A model generated the notes under the pieces. It did not search any database, had not been told where the DNA came from, and saw nothing but the letters and a program-made list of their open reading frames with translations. From contig CAVAPB010000005.1 of the NCBI GenBank assembly GCA_963590415.1, positions 28,114 to 92,113 of the forward strand: a DNA stretch of 64,000 bases, in the 5' to 3' direction. Below, one piece after another: positions 22,297-31,189 of the stretch. The stretch is from Fimenecus sp963590415 (GTDB lineage: Bacteria > Bacillota > Clostridia > Oscillospirales > Acutalibacteraceae). Positions within the stretch are counted from its first letter, which is position 1, and every line of letters begins with the position of its first letter. The position numbers and the translations under genes are program-made.

Positions 22297-24030
22297 TTAC
22301 ACTTGAATTTCCCTGTTTGGGGTCACATACAGCGTGTTATAAACATGATATATGACCTTGCCGGGCTTTGCGTTGTTGGGTTTCTTGACATTTTTTATCA
22401 AGGTGTAGTCAACGGGCACCTTGTCTGCATCGCCCGCAGAGCTGAACCGTGCGGCTATCCTTGCCGCCTCCTCGATTGCGGTGTCGGTAATTTCCCTGTT
22501 GTCCGAAACAATCACAGTGTGCGAACCCGCAAAGTTTTGGGTGTGCAGCCACATATCGTAGTTCTTTGCCGTTTTGAAGGTCAGCTTGTCGTTTTGGACA
22601 TTGTTCCTGCCGACAAGTACACGGAAGCCGTCCGAGGTTGTAAACTCATACGGAGGTAGCGTTTTCGGCAGCTTTATTTTATCCTTACTTTTGTGGCGAA
22701 TGTAGCCGCCCGAAATCAACTCCTGCCTAATCTCGGCAATTTCCGCTTCGCTGTCTGCCCTCGAAAGCTCGTCGAGCACGGAGTCAATATACAAAAGCTC
22801 CTGCTCGCCGCTCTCGATTAAATCGGCAAGCATTTTTTCGGCTGTAACCGCCTTTTTGTATTCCTTATAATACTTCTGCGAATTCTGCACGGGAGAAAGT
22901 GCGGGATTTACATTTATCCTAACAACATTGTTGTTATCGTAATAATTCTCCACATCGTAAAACGCCGAGCCCTTTTCAAGCCTGTAAAGATTGGAATTTA
23001 TAAGCTCCGCATAAATACGCAGAGTTTCCTTGTCGTCGCACTTTTCAAGCTGCATTTTCTGAAGATTGACCTTTTTGGCAACCCTCTGCGAGGCATTGTT
23101 CAAAAGCTTGAGCATATCGCCCGCACGGCGCTTGATTCGATAAGTTCTGTCCTTTTCAAAGCAGAACTCGTCAAGCAACTCGGAAAACGAAGGATATTTC
23201 TTCACGGGATAATTTTCGCCGTACTGCGTGATATTCATAAACGAAAAATCAACGGGATTGCCCTCGGGGTCAAACACAACCTGCGGAGAGGGCTTGTTTT
23301 GGGAAATTATATCCTGAATTTCAACGATTTTATCATACAAGACGCTCTCGTCTATAACCGTCATATCCTCAACAGCCTTGTCCGAGCAGGCAAAGGCGAT
23401 TTCACGGCAAACGACGGGAGAAACGCCGAGCACGCTTGAAAGAATTGCCGAGGAGAGCTTTTGATTTTTCTTTTCACAGACCGCCTTTACTATCTCCCCT
23501 GCCGAGCACTGCGAGATGTCAAGCTTGTTTTGGCTCGGCGGCAAAAGATATGTGCCGCCCGGGAGAACCTCACGGTAAGTCGATTTGGTTTCGTCTACCC
23601 TTTTGACGGCGTCAACGACCTTGCCGTTTTCGTTTACAAGCACTATATTGCTGCGCTGTGCCATAATTTCGATAAACACCTTGAGCTTGACCTTATCGCC
23701 TATCTCGTTCATGGCGTCAAAGCACAATTCAAGCACCCTGTCGAGCGACACCTGATTTATCTGCGTGAGCGTTGCTCCGACAAGGCGTTTTCTCAAAAGC
23801 ATACAGAGCATAGGCGGCTTTTGCGGATTTTCAAGCGACTGCGAGGTAATGTGTATCCTCGGCGAGATTGCCTGTGCCGACATATACAGTCTGTAAGCTC
23901 CGCTTCGGGTTCTCATCAAGAACACAAGCTCGCATTTTGACGGCTGATAAACCTTTTCCACCTTTGCTCCGAGCAAATATTCGCTTATTTCGTTTTTTAT
24001 AAATCTTAATGTTATTCCGTCAAGTGCCAT
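22297..24030 (-). CDS. rqcH: RqcH (NFACT/Rqc2 family), ribosome quality control factor
   Basis: A 577-residue NFACT protein, often annotated as fibronectin-binding protein A. Bacterial RqcH binds obstructed 50S subunits and recruits Ala-tRNA to add C-terminal alanine tails to stalled peptides. Domains in order: NFACT-N (about 1-270, beginning MALDGITLRFIKNEI), a coiled-coil helical region (about 290-440), and NFACT-R (about 460-570) with the RVLVGRNNVQND and YDMWLHTQNFAGSHTVI motifs. It is the last gene in the trmK - Nif3-family - rqcH run, with only 7 bases between it and the gene before it. Confidence 0.93.
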   Translation of the reverse strand: MALDGITLRFIKNEISEYLLGAKVEKVYQPSKCELVFLMRTRSGAYRLYMSAQAISPRIHITSQSLENPQKPPMLCMLLRKRLVGATLTQINQVSLDRVLELCFDAMNEIGDKVKLKVFIEIMAQRSNIVLVNENGKVVDAVKRVDETKSTYREVLPGGTYLLPPSQNKLDISQCSAGEIVKAVCEKKNQKLSSAILSSVLGVSPVVCREIAFACSDKAVEDMTVIDESVLYDKIVEIQDIISQNKPSPQVVFDPEGNPVDFSFMNITQYGENYPVKKYPSFSELLDEFCFEKDRTYRIKRRAGDMLKLLNNASQRVAKKVNLQKMQLEKCDDKETLRIYAELINSNLYRLEKGSAFYDVENYYDNNNVVRINVNPALSPVQNSQKYYKEYKKAVTAEKMLADLIESGEQELLYIDSVLDELSRADSEAEIAEIRQELISGGYIRHKSKDKIKLPKTLPPYEFTTSDGFRVLVGRNNVQNDKLTFKTAKNYDMWLHTQNFAGSHTVIVSDNREITDTAIEEAARIAARFSSAGDADKVPVDYTLIKNVKKPNNAKPGKVIYHVYNTLYVTPNREIQV

Positions 24031-24037
24031 ATTTTCC

Positions 24038-24781
24038 TCAGATATAAGTTATCGGTGTTTTCTGTTCAAACACCGTGAATTTTACATTTTCAAATTTCTT
24101 TTGAAGCCTGTCGCAAAGCGGCTTTACGGAAATTGCTTCGGTTTCAAAATGTCCTGCGGCTATAAGACCTATGCCGAGGGTTACTGCGTCAAGAAAGTCG
24201 TGATGACCCGCGTCGCCCGTAACAAGCAAATCGCATCCCGTTTCCTTGGCTTCGCAGAGGTAATCGCTGCCCGCACCGCCGCAAAAAGCAACCTTTGATA
24301 CGGCTTTATCGGTAAGGCAGGCTCTGACATTTGCCGAAAGCGTCTTTTTGATAAATTCCGCAAATTCGCCGACCGTGGTTTTTTCGACCTCGCCCAGAGT
24401 GAATATGCCCGAGGGAGATTTGGTTGTGTTTTTCGCCGAAAGAGTCTTTGCCAAAATGTCGCTGACGCCGCCCGAAGCCACATCGTACGAAGTGTGAGCG
24501 CATATAACGGAAAGTCCGTTATTGACTGCGGTGTAGACCTCACTGCCGTACTTTGCCTGCTTTATTGCGCCGAAAATTATCGGGTGGTGCGTAATAACAA
24601 GCTCACAGCCCATATCTTTTGCGGCTTCAAGCACCTCGTTTGTGCAGTCAAGAGCCATCAGCACCTTTGTAATCTCTTTGTTTTCGTCGCCTATGAGAAA
24701 ACCGCTGTTGTCCCACTCCTCCTGTGCGGAGAACGGGGCAAAGCTGTCAATGTATTCATATATTTCCTTTGCCTTGGGCAT
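24038..24781 (-). CDS. Nif3-like dinuclear metal-centre protein (DUF34/YqfO family)
   Basis: A 247-residue Nif3/DUF34 protein. These form hexamers with a two-metal site; some members have GTP cyclohydrolase-like or metal-insertion roles, but the general function is unsettled. Metal ligands are visible in LVITHHPIIFG (near residue 65), ICAHTSYD, and the C-terminal GHFETEA. It starts inside the 3' end of trmK (26-bp overlap). The trmK-nif3 pair is a classic conserved neighbourhood in Firmicutes. The short form lacks the inserted PII-like domain seen in some homologues. Confidence 0.92.
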   Translation of the reverse strand: MPKAKEIYEYIDSFAPFSAQEEWDNSGFLIGDENKEITKVLMALDCTNEVLEAAKDMGCELVITHHPIIFGAIKQAKYGSEVYTAVNNGLSVICAHTSYDVASGGVSDILAKTLSAKNTTKSPSGIFTLGEVEKTTVGEFAEFIKKTLSANVRACLTDKAVSKVAFCGGAGSDYLCEAKETGCDLLVTGDAGHHDFLDAVTLGIGLIAAGHFETEAISVKPLCDRLQKKFENVKFTVFEQKTPITYI

Positions 24782-25424
24782 TTTCGATACTCCTTATCAG
24801 TTCAAGAGTTTTTTCGTCCTTTGTGCCGTTGTATTTGTTGTAAAGGCTCTTCAATACCTTTTCTACAAACCTTTTGTCGGTTTCTCCGTCCGATTTCGGC
24901 AGATTTCCGACATAGTATTCATACGGCTCGTGCTCCGATTTTTCGCCCGTATATCTTGCGGAAACGATAAGATAAACATGCCTGTCCTCACAAACGGTTT
25001 TTTCCGTCTCTATCGAAAAGCCGTTATCAAAGAGCGCATGCCGTACATCTTCAAAATGCGTCATGGGCTGTAAAATAAGATGGATGTTACCGTCCCTCAG
25101 CCAATCGGTTGCGTTTATCATATCCGCAATCATAATTCCGCCCATACCGCAAACGGCTATCTCCTGCGCCTCGCAGGGCTTTATGTTTTCAAAGCCTGCG
25201 GAAAGGCGCAATTCGATTTTTCCGTCCATTCCGTATTCTTCAAGCGTCTTTTGAGCATTCTTGAGAGGATTCGGATTTATGTCGGAGGCAATCGCCCTGT
25301 TTGAAATTCCTGTTTCGACTATATACGCCGGAAGATACGCATGGTCAGTTCCCACATCAAGGAAACAGTCGCATTTATTTACCGTATCCGCCACGGCGGC
25401 AAGTCTCGGTGTCAATTTAATCAT
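24756..25424 (-). CDS. trmK: TrmK, tRNA (adenine22-N1)-methyltransferase
   Basis: A class I SAM-dependent methyltransferase that modifies A22 of the tRNA D-loop. About 222 residues from the chosen start. Motif I is FLDVGTDHAYLPAY (near residue 24), the DINPNPL turn follows, and the family motif CGMGG (near residue 92) is present, with LILQPMTH after it. The ATG at 25424 is preferred; a TTG at 25430 is also in frame, and neither has a clear ribosome site. A terminator for the upstream DUF1858 gene ends just before this start, so either read-through or a promoter within that gap must serve it. Confidence 0.9.
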   Translation of the reverse strand: MIKLTPRLAAVADTVNKCDCFLDVGTDHAYLPAYIVETGISNRAIASDINPNPLKNAQKTLEEYGMDGKIELRLSAGFENIKPCEAQEIAVCGMGGIMIADMINATDWLRDGNIHLILQPMTHFEDVRHALFDNGFSIETEKTVCEDRHVYLIVSARYTGEKSEHEPYEYYVGNLPKSDGETDKRFVEKVLKSLYNKYNGTKDEKTLELIRSIENAQGKGNI

Positions 25425-25430
25425 AATCAA

Positions 25431-25474
25431 AAAAATACGGGGTTGGCAGAGTTAAACACTCAACCGACCCCGCC
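25431..25474 (-). terminator. Terminator after the DUF1858 gene
   Basis: On the minus strand an imperfect stem CGGGGTcGG...CTC / GAG...CCaACCCCG (about 25474-25438) followed by TTTTTTT (25437-25431). Confidence 0.75.
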
Positions 25475-25481
25475 GCTTTCT

Positions 25482-25685
25482 TTATTTGCTTGCAAGAAAA
25501 TCGTTGATTTTTTTAACAAGCTCGTCCGCATCAACTCCGTGAACGGCACAAGCCTCCTCAACGGTCTCGCCTCTTGAAGCGGGGCATCCGAGGCAATGCA
25601 TTCCCATCTCAAGGAAGAAAGGAACGGTTTCTCTTTCAGCGTCAAGGATGTCGCCGATTGTCATATCCTTTGTTATTGAAGTCAT
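25482..25685 (-). CDS. DUF1858 small redox-type protein
   Basis: A 67-residue protein of the DUF1858 family, also found fused or adjacent to hybrid-cluster proteins. It carries the conserved GMHCLGCPAS motif with two Cys spaced CxxC, followed by ETVEEACAVHGVD. Members are thought to be redox-active disulfide or metal-binding domains, without a settled role. The ATG at 25685 follows GGAGGTAGAAAACA. It is monocistronic, with its own terminator. Confidence 0.9.
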   Translation of the reverse strand: MTSITKDMTIGDILDAERETVPFFLEMGMHCLGCPASRGETVEEACAVHGVDADELVKKINDFLASK

Positions 25686-25714
25686 TGTTTTCTACCTCCG
25701 TTGACTTTATATAT

Positions 25715-26686
25715 TTATTTGTTGCCCGAATCCGCTGATTTATCAACGGTTCCGGGTAATATATTGGTTTCGTTGATGATGTAATTCGGTCTGTTCTTAA
25801 CCTCAAGATAAATCCTTGAAATGTACTCGCCGACTACGCCCATTGAGATTAAAATAAGCCCGCCGATTATTAAAATCGAACAAACAAGCGACGGGTAGCC
25901 TTTTACATCGGGTCCGAAGCAAAGGGTTTTTACTATCGTATAAAGCGCATATATAAAGCCCGCCATACTCGTTGCAATTCCGCAGAAAAGCGAAATTTTC
26001 ATCGGAGCGGTGGAGAAGCCGATTATGCCGTCAACAGCGTACGCAAACAGCTTCCAGAACGACCACTTGGTCTTGCCTGCCGCACGCTCGCGGTTTTCGT
26101 GCTCAAACCACTTTGTCTTAAAGCCCACCCAGCTGAATATGCCCTTTGAAAAGCGATTGTATTCAGGCATTGAGAGTATTGCGTTTACAACCTTTCGGGT
26201 CATAATGCGGTAATCCTGTGCGCCCTCCTCGATGTTGGCGTCCGAAATGCGATTGATAAGCTTGTAAAAGCTCCTCGAAAATGCGCTTTTTAGCTTTGCC
26301 TCGCCCTTTCGGTCGGTGCGCCTTGCGGCGGCTATGTCAAAGCCTTCTTCAGTAACGCTTTTGACCATATCGGGGATAAGCTCGGGAGAATGCTGCAAGT
26401 CTGCGTCGATAATCCCCACCAAATCGGCGGAGGACATTTTAAGCCCCGCAAGCATTGCCGCCTCCTTGCCGAAATTCCTTGAAAATGAAATGTATTTTAC
26501 ATTTCCGTCCTTTCGGGCAAGTTTTTTTATAATCTCAGCCGTGCCGTCCCGACTTCCGTCATCTACAAAAATGAAAGAGGCATCTATTCCGTTAAGTCCT
26601 TTTAATATCGGAGAGACGGTGGTATAAAACACATCAAGAACCGCTTCTTCGTTATAGCACGGAACTATAAGCTCAAGTGTTTTCAT
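25715..26686 (-). CDS. GT2 family polyprenyl-phosphate glycosyltransferase (GtrB/DPM1-like)
   Basis: A 323-residue membrane glycosyltransferase. The N-terminal GT-A domain has LIVPCYNEEAVL (residues 5-16), VDDGSRDGT and GIIDADLQHSPE with the DxD-type metal site, and a C-terminal pair of membrane segments (about 230-255 and 268-292). This layout matches GtrB and DPM1-type enzymes, which load a sugar from a nucleotide donor onto undecaprenyl phosphate for envelope or teichoic acid glycosylation. The start ATG at 26686 has AAAGGAGAG upstream and is preferred to an ATG at 26719. The sugar is unknown; no flippase or GtrC-like gene is adjacent. Confidence 0.9.
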   Translation of the reverse strand: MKTLELIVPCYNEEAVLDVFYTTVSPILKGLNGIDASFIFVDDGSRDGTAEIIKKLARKDGNVKYISFSRNFGKEAAMLAGLKMSSADLVGIIDADLQHSPELIPDMVKSVTEEGFDIAAARRTDRKGEAKLKSAFSRSFYKLINRISDANIEEGAQDYRIMTRKVVNAILSMPEYNRFSKGIFSWVGFKTKWFEHENRERAAGKTKWSFWKLFAYAVDGIIGFSTAPMKISLFCGIATSMAGFIYALYTIVKTLCFGPDVKGYPSLVCSILIIGGLILISMGVVGEYISRIYLEVKNRPNYIINETNILPGTVDKSADSGNK

Positions 26687-26731
26687 ACATTCTCTCCTTT
26701 CCGAAACGCATCTTATCATTTAATTATACAA

Positions 26732-29428
26732 TCAAACCTCGTCAAACGCAAGTGCTTTGTTGCGCACCTCGAAGCCCTTTACCGAGGTTGAAAGCTTGAT
26801 GTCGGCTTTCGGGATTATCATATTTCCGACGCGCTCATCGTAATGCGAGGCGTCGAGCACTCCGTCGATATAGACCTTGAGCATTGCGTTCTTTTCCCTG
26901 ACAAGGGTAATTTTTCTGTCACCCGTGTTGCAAATGTCGGTGTTGCCGACGCATTTTAACGAACAGCAGTTGAAGCGGACATTGCCGTTTATGAGCGAAA
27001 CCGCAAGCGAATTTCCCTGTGAGAACAAAAGTGTTTCCTTGGTTGCTGTATTCACGGTCATTGTAAGGGTAAAGTCGTCCTCAATTTCACAGGGTGCTTC
27101 TCTGTCGGAATACAAAATTCCGTCCTTGTAGCAGACAAGAGCTTTCTTTGAATTGAGGCGATTACCGTAGAGGTCGCGCACGCTGTATTCAACGGTGTAT
27201 TTTGAGCCTGCCTGTGCGTTCTCAAAGGTCAAAAGCACCTCGCTGTAATCGGCAAGCAACTCAGCCTTTACAGGCTTGCCCATATAGGTAAAGCTGTTTT
27301 CATCAATGGCAATGTGCCTGTCAAAGGAGAATACCGCCGTGCTTTCGGTTTCAAACTTGGCACGCTTTAACACGGGAGCGGTAGTTTTTTCGCCGCCGAA
27401 CTTGTATATTACAATCTCATGCGCCGCAAGCTCTGCGTCAAGGGTATCGCCGAACGAATACTTCCTTTCGCACCTTTCGGTTTCATAGGGAATGATGTTT
27501 ATGCGTGTAAGATTTTTTACATTTTCGTTTACGCCTATTTCCTTTTCGAGCTTTACGGAAATTTTCTGCGGTTTATCGGACGGATTGCGAAGCGAAATAA
27601 TACCCTCGTTTCCGTTCCACGCACTGTAGCCGTAAATCTTTCCCGAGTCGGCTCTTTCGCCGATAAGCTTTGAATTTCTTAGTGTTTCAAAGTTCTCACG
27701 GACAAACTTCAGCACATCCGCATTGATTCGCCACATACTGTCATTGAAAAGGTCAAAGCTGTAATAAAGTTCCCAGAACGCAGTACCCCTTGAAGAAATC
27801 ATATACATATATTTACGGTACTCGTCGTCGGTCATTTTCACCTTTGCGGTGTGACCGTATATGGGCTCGTGATTGTACATATTGGAGTTCGGGAACTGAT
27901 ACTGCCTGATTTTATGAAAATCGTAATAAAGGGCATCCCTGTATGTGAGCATACGGTCATAGTCCTTACCGTTTAAGCTCTCGCCGCTCAACGATTTGTC
28001 GGTAAAGCCGATGTCACCGCTGTTCTGCATCCAAACACTGTTGACATAGCGCAGGAACCACGGGCTCGGAACCGCATAGCAGGTAAGGTTTATCCAAAGC
28101 TCCTTGCCTTGCTCCGCCCTGAATTTACGCATATCACGGAAAATGGAAATCCACTTTTCCCATGCATCGGTCATAACATACATATCCTTATAGCCGCCCG
28201 TCGGGTGTCCGTGCCTTTTGCTTCGGCACGGCTTGAGCATAAAGCCGTCAAGCTTCCAATAGTCTATGTCGAAACGGTTCATATAATCAAGGAAAAGCAA
28301 TTCAACATTGCGGACATATTTTTCATCCGCAATACAGATATCGTATGATCTCCTGTTGTATCCGCCCTTGCCGTGCTTTTGCATACGCTTTGCAAACGGT
28401 CTGTTATAGTTGTAGCCGCCCCTCGGTCCGAGCCAAAGCCCGAAATGCGAGGAAAAATTATTCGCAAGGCGTGAGGAACTGTAAAGCTCGTGCGGAAATT
28501 TCTTGTTAAAGCACCAGAAGTCGCTTTCGTAATCGGTCCAGCCGTCGTCGACAACATAGGCGTCAAGCGGCTTTACAAAATTCTGCGTCAAGCCCTTTTC
28601 AATCTGATAAAAAGAGCCCGTGATGTTTTCCTCCGTGATGTTGAGCATATGGTCGTACCATGAATTGTACTGGGTGCGAAGATATGTTTTCTGCGAAACG
28701 GTCTTGATATATTCGAGAAAATCAGCCCTTATAACATCAAACGACATTGTCTGCGCACTGCCGAAAACAGATTTATGGAACGAGTGTTCTTTTTTTCCGT
28801 CAAGGATTTCGGCAAGGCTTTTTCCGCTGTAATAGCGAAGCCGCAGAGTGTTTTCGACTATATTATTATCATTCATAGGAAATTCCGAGCCTGTGAACAT
28901 ACCGTTGATATAAACGGGTTGACCGAGCGAAGCATGGAAGCCGTCAATGAACGCCTTGTCCATCTCGGGATGAGTCCATTTCTGCACAATTCCGTCCGAA
29001 AGTCTTAAAAATTCGCTGTCAACGGTATCTATACGCAGATTGAGATCGCCCGAAGCCGAAAAGCAAAGCTGTTTTTTCATAAAGAAATCATCGTTTCCAA
29101 GCTTATATACCAAGCGGAAGTTTATTGTTGTATTTCGGTAAATCGCAGGCTTGAAAACAAACTCCAGAATTGAGGAGTCCTCTTTTTCATACGAGTTTAC
29201 CTTGTCGAGGGTGAGCATTGACGCCTTTAGTTCAAATTTACCGAATCTTTTTAAGAAGATTACCGCAAATTCCTCGCTTCCGCTTCCAGAAACAAACGGC
29301 GCTGACTCCTTGAGTCTTTTGTTTGTAATTATCCCCGGCAAAAGTCTGCCGTTTTCAACAGAAAAACTTCTCTCGATATATTCATTTCCGATAACTGCGT
29401 TTTTGCCGTCGTTTTTAATGTAAGTCAT
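26732..29428 (-). CDS. Large GH36-like glycosidase with C-terminal LamG-like domain
   Basis: An 898-residue protein without signal peptide, so probably cytoplasmic. The middle part matches the GH36/alpha-galactosidase clan: YNSWYDHMLNITEENI (compare NNWEATYF-type), AYVVDDGWTDYE, FGLWLGPRGGY, DYWKLDGF (likely nucleophile Asp), and WMQNSGDIGF (candidate acid/base Asp). The N-terminal about 230 residues are beta-rich, as in GH36. After residue about 640 come an Ig-like stretch and a concanavalin-like LamG domain (about 780-890, with MLKVYIDGVLD). Substrate is not defined, likely an alpha-linked host or plant glycan. It starts 3 bases after the upstream gene's stop, so it is translationally coupled. 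Confidence 0.82.
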   Translation of the reverse strand: MTYIKNDGKNAVIGNEYIERSFSVENGRLLPGIITNKRLKESAPFVSGSGSEEFAVIFLKRFGKFELKASMLTLDKVNSYEKEDSSILEFVFKPAIYRNTTINFRLVYKLGNDDFFMKKQLCFSASGDLNLRIDTVDSEFLRLSDGIVQKWTHPEMDKAFIDGFHASLGQPVYINGMFTGSEFPMNDNNIVENTLRLRYYSGKSLAEILDGKKEHSFHKSVFGSAQTMSFDVIRADFLEYIKTVSQKTYLRTQYNSWYDHMLNITEENITGSFYQIEKGLTQNFVKPLDAYVVDDGWTDYESDFWCFNKKFPHELYSSSRLANNFSSHFGLWLGPRGGYNYNRPFAKRMQKHGKGGYNRRSYDICIADEKYVRNVELLFLDYMNRFDIDYWKLDGFMLKPCRSKRHGHPTGGYKDMYVMTDAWEKWISIFRDMRKFRAEQGKELWINLTCYAVPSPWFLRYVNSVWMQNSGDIGFTDKSLSGESLNGKDYDRMLTYRDALYYDFHKIRQYQFPNSNMYNHEPIYGHTAKVKMTDDEYRKYMYMISSRGTAFWELYYSFDLFNDSMWRINADVLKFVRENFETLRNSKLIGERADSGKIYGYSAWNGNEGIISLRNPSDKPQKISVKLEKEIGVNENVKNLTRINIIPYETERCERKYSFGDTLDAELAAHEIVIYKFGGEKTTAPVLKRAKFETESTAVFSFDRHIAIDENSFTYMGKPVKAELLADYSEVLLTFENAQAGSKYTVEYSVRDLYGNRLNSKKALVCYKDGILYSDREAPCEIEDDFTLTMTVNTATKETLLFSQGNSLAVSLINGNVRFNCCSLKCVGNTDICNTGDRKITLVREKNAMLKVYIDGVLDASHYDERVGNMIIPKADIKLSTSVKGFEVRNKALAFDEV

Positions 29429-29431
29429 AGG

Positions 29432-29896
29432 TTAATCTTCCGCCTTAAAAAATTTTTTATCGATTATCTTTGCCGTATTCTCAACGAGCTCCGAACACGG
29501 ACGCTTTTTGTAATAGTGCTCCGTCCGTGCCTCGGGAGTTGCCGTTTCCTTAGCCTGCGCTTCTTTTGTGAGTCCCAAAAGTTCACGGCAGATTATAGAC
29601 GGGTTGTCCTTTCTGAATTCGTCGGCAATTTCCCGAACCTTTTCATAAGTTTCGGCTTTCTTTTGCGAGTCCTTGCCGTCGGCAGTGCCGTATAACATGC
29701 CCGCAACAAGTGCCGCACCGGTTATTGTGCCGCACACCTCTCGCATTCTTCCGACACCTCCTCCGAGACCTGCGGAAACCTTCAATGCAGTCTCCTCGTC
29801 CATACCGAACTCATCGCAGAAAGCGCAGAATACCGCCTGTGAACAATTATATCCCTGTTTGAAGAGCTCAAGCGCCCTATTGGAATGTTTTGACAT
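29432..29896 (-). CDS. C_GCAxxG_C_C family redox/metal protein
   Basis: A 154-residue protein of the family named for its Cys pattern. Here NCSQAVFCAFCDEFG, a GLGGGVGRMREVCGTITGAALV stretch (quoted as GGGVGRMREVCG), SIICRELLG and KRPCSELV give the conserved Cys residues. Members are thought to bind metal or act in redox chemistry; no enzyme activity is established. It is directly upstream of, and nearly overlapping, the GH36-like glycosidase gene, an unexpected pairing. The start ATG at 29896 is preceded by GGAGGCGATACT. Confidence 0.9.
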   Translation of the reverse strand: MSKHSNRALELFKQGYNCSQAVFCAFCDEFGMDEETALKVSAGLGGGVGRMREVCGTITGAALVAGMLYGTADGKDSQKKAETYEKVREIADEFRKDNPSIICRELLGLTKEAQAKETATPEARTEHYYKKRPCSELVENTAKIIDKKFFKAED

Positions 29897-29966
29897 AGTA
29901 TCGCCTCCGAAGTTTCACTGTCTTATATGATAACACACTTATGAAATTATATCAAACAAAACAGCA

Positions 29967-30007
29967 GAAAAAATCCCTGTTCTTCCGAAAAGAAAGAACA
30001 GGGATTT
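29967..30007 (-). terminator. Terminator after rplL
   Basis: On the minus strand a 14-bp stem AAATCCCTGTTCTT / AAGAACAGGGATTT (30007-29994 with 29984-29971) ending in a T-rich tail. It marks the end of the rplJL transcript. Confidence 0.93.
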
Positions 30008-30026
30008 GAAATTCGGTAAGTTGAAA

Positions 30027-30407
30027 TTACTTAAGAGTAACTTTAGCGCCGACTTCTTCGAGCTTAGCCTTTGCAGCTTCAGCATCGTCCTTGGAAGCAG
30101 CTTCCTTGATTACCTTGGGAGCGCCGTCAACCATAGCCTTAGCTTCAGCAAGACCGAGGCCTGTGATTTCACGAACTGCCTTGATAACCTTAATCTTCTC
30201 TGCGCCTACTTCTGTAAGCTCAATGTCGAATTCTGTCTTCTCCTCAGCTGCTGCTGCGCCGTCGCCTGCTGCGGGAGCTGCAACTGCTACTGCTGCTGCG
30301 GCAGATACGCCGAATTCGTCCTCAACTGCGTGTACGAGCTCTGAAAGCTCAAGAACTGTAAGAGCTTTGATTTCTTCAATCATAGCTGCAATTTTCTCTG
30401 ATGCCAT
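30027..30407 (-). CDS. rplL: Ribosomal protein L7/L12
   Basis: A 126-residue stalk protein of the 50S subunit that recruits translation GTPases. The N-terminal dimerisation helices (residues 1-35), Ala-rich hinge (about 36-55, AAAAVAVAAPAAGDGAAAAEE in part) and C-terminal globular domain with KIKVIKAVREITGLGLAEAK are clear. The ATG at 30407 follows GGAGG and is preferred over an upstream in-frame ATG at 30455. It follows rplJ by 51 bases in the same leader-controlled transcript. Confidence 0.97.
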   Translation of the reverse strand: MASEKIAAMIEEIKALTVLELSELVHAVEDEFGVSAAAAVAVAAPAAGDGAAAAEEKTEFDIELTEVGAEKIKVIKAVREITGLGLAEAKAMVDGAPKVIKEAASKDDAEAAKAKLEEVGAKVTLK

Positions 30408-30458
30408 TTTATTTTCCTCCAATAATAATGAAATGATTTTTAAGTTGTACAGCAAAAA

Positions 30459-30986
30459 TTATTCTGCTGCGGGAGCCTCCTCAGCGGGAGCTTCGCCGCT
30501 CTTGTCAACAACCGCCTGAATAGCGCGTGCAAAAGCTGCGATAGGTGCGTTGAACGCACTGCAAACTGTAGCGAGCAATACTTCTCTTGACGGAAGCTTT
30601 GCAAGGCTTGAAATCTTTTCAAGAGAAATTACCTCATTGTCGAGGAAACCGCCCTTAATGTTGAAATTCTCATTCTTGTCAGCGAATTTCTGAAGAATTC
30701 TTGCTGCTGCAACATAATCGTCATCAGATGTAGCGACAGCTGTTGTTCCCTCAAGAACGCCGTCGAGCTCTGCAAGATCAGTGCCGTCAATAGCAAGATG
30801 GATAAGTGTATTCTTTGTTACGGTGTACTTAACGCCGGCTTCACGGAGTTCCTTACGGAGAACCGTATCATCGGCAACGGAGATACCCTTGTAATCAACG
30901 ATTACACCTGCGCAGGCATTGTCAAATCTTGTTTTAAGGTCTGCAACCTGCTGCTTTTTGATTTCTAAAACTTTCTCACTTGGCAA
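30459..30986 (-). CDS. rplJ: Ribosomal protein L10
   Basis: A 175-residue stalk base protein that anchors L7/L12 dimers. The N-terminal RNA-binding domain has VDYKGISVADDTVLRKELREAG, and the C-terminal helix binds L12. The start is TTG at 30986, 7 bases after AGGAGGTG, giving MPSEKVLEIKK. The leader ahead of it (31031-31145) is a typical L10 autoregulatory leader, so excess L10 (with L12) should shut the transcript down. Confidence 0.96.
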   Translation of the reverse strand: MPSEKVLEIKKQQVADLKTRFDNACAGVIVDYKGISVADDTVLRKELREAGVKYTVTKNTLIHLAIDGTDLAELDGVLEGTTAVATSDDDYVAAARILQKFADKNENFNIKGGFLDNEVISLEKISSLAKLPSREVLLATVCSAFNAPIAAFARAIQAVVDKSGEAPAEEAPAAE

Positions 30987-31030
30987 ACGAATTCACCTCC
31001 TATAAAAATGTTACGCTTGCTTTATGAGAT

Positions 31031-31145
31031 TAAAAAACCTCTCCGCAAAAGACAGAGAGGTTCAAAACTTCAATAATAAGTTCCATTCCCTCGGTAGGCA
31101 GTCAAAAACTTTACGCATAAATGCACCTACTGTCTTCGGCAAGCG
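31031..31145 (-). promoter_or_regulatory. L10 leader with attenuator upstream of rplJ-rplL
   Basis: On the minus strand: GCCGAAGACAGTAGGTGC, a variable stretch, then GACTGCCTACCGAGG (about 31145-31088), the conserved kink-turn-like core of the Firmicutes L10 leader. A terminator follows: AACCTCTC / GAGAGGTT stem (31062-31036) with a T-tail (31036-31031). L10 binding is expected to favour the terminator. Confidence 0.9.
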
Positions 31146-31151
31146 GATATT

Positions 31152-31180
31152 ATATTAACATACCCTTTCGGGTTTGTCAA
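31152..31180 (-). promoter_or_regulatory. Promoter of rplJ-rplL
   Basis: On the minus strand TTGACA (31180-31175), a 17-bp spacer, TAATAT (31157-31152). It sits directly after the rplA stop, so the stalk genes have a separate transcript. Confidence 0.9.
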
Positions 31181-31189
31181 GCACTGTAA

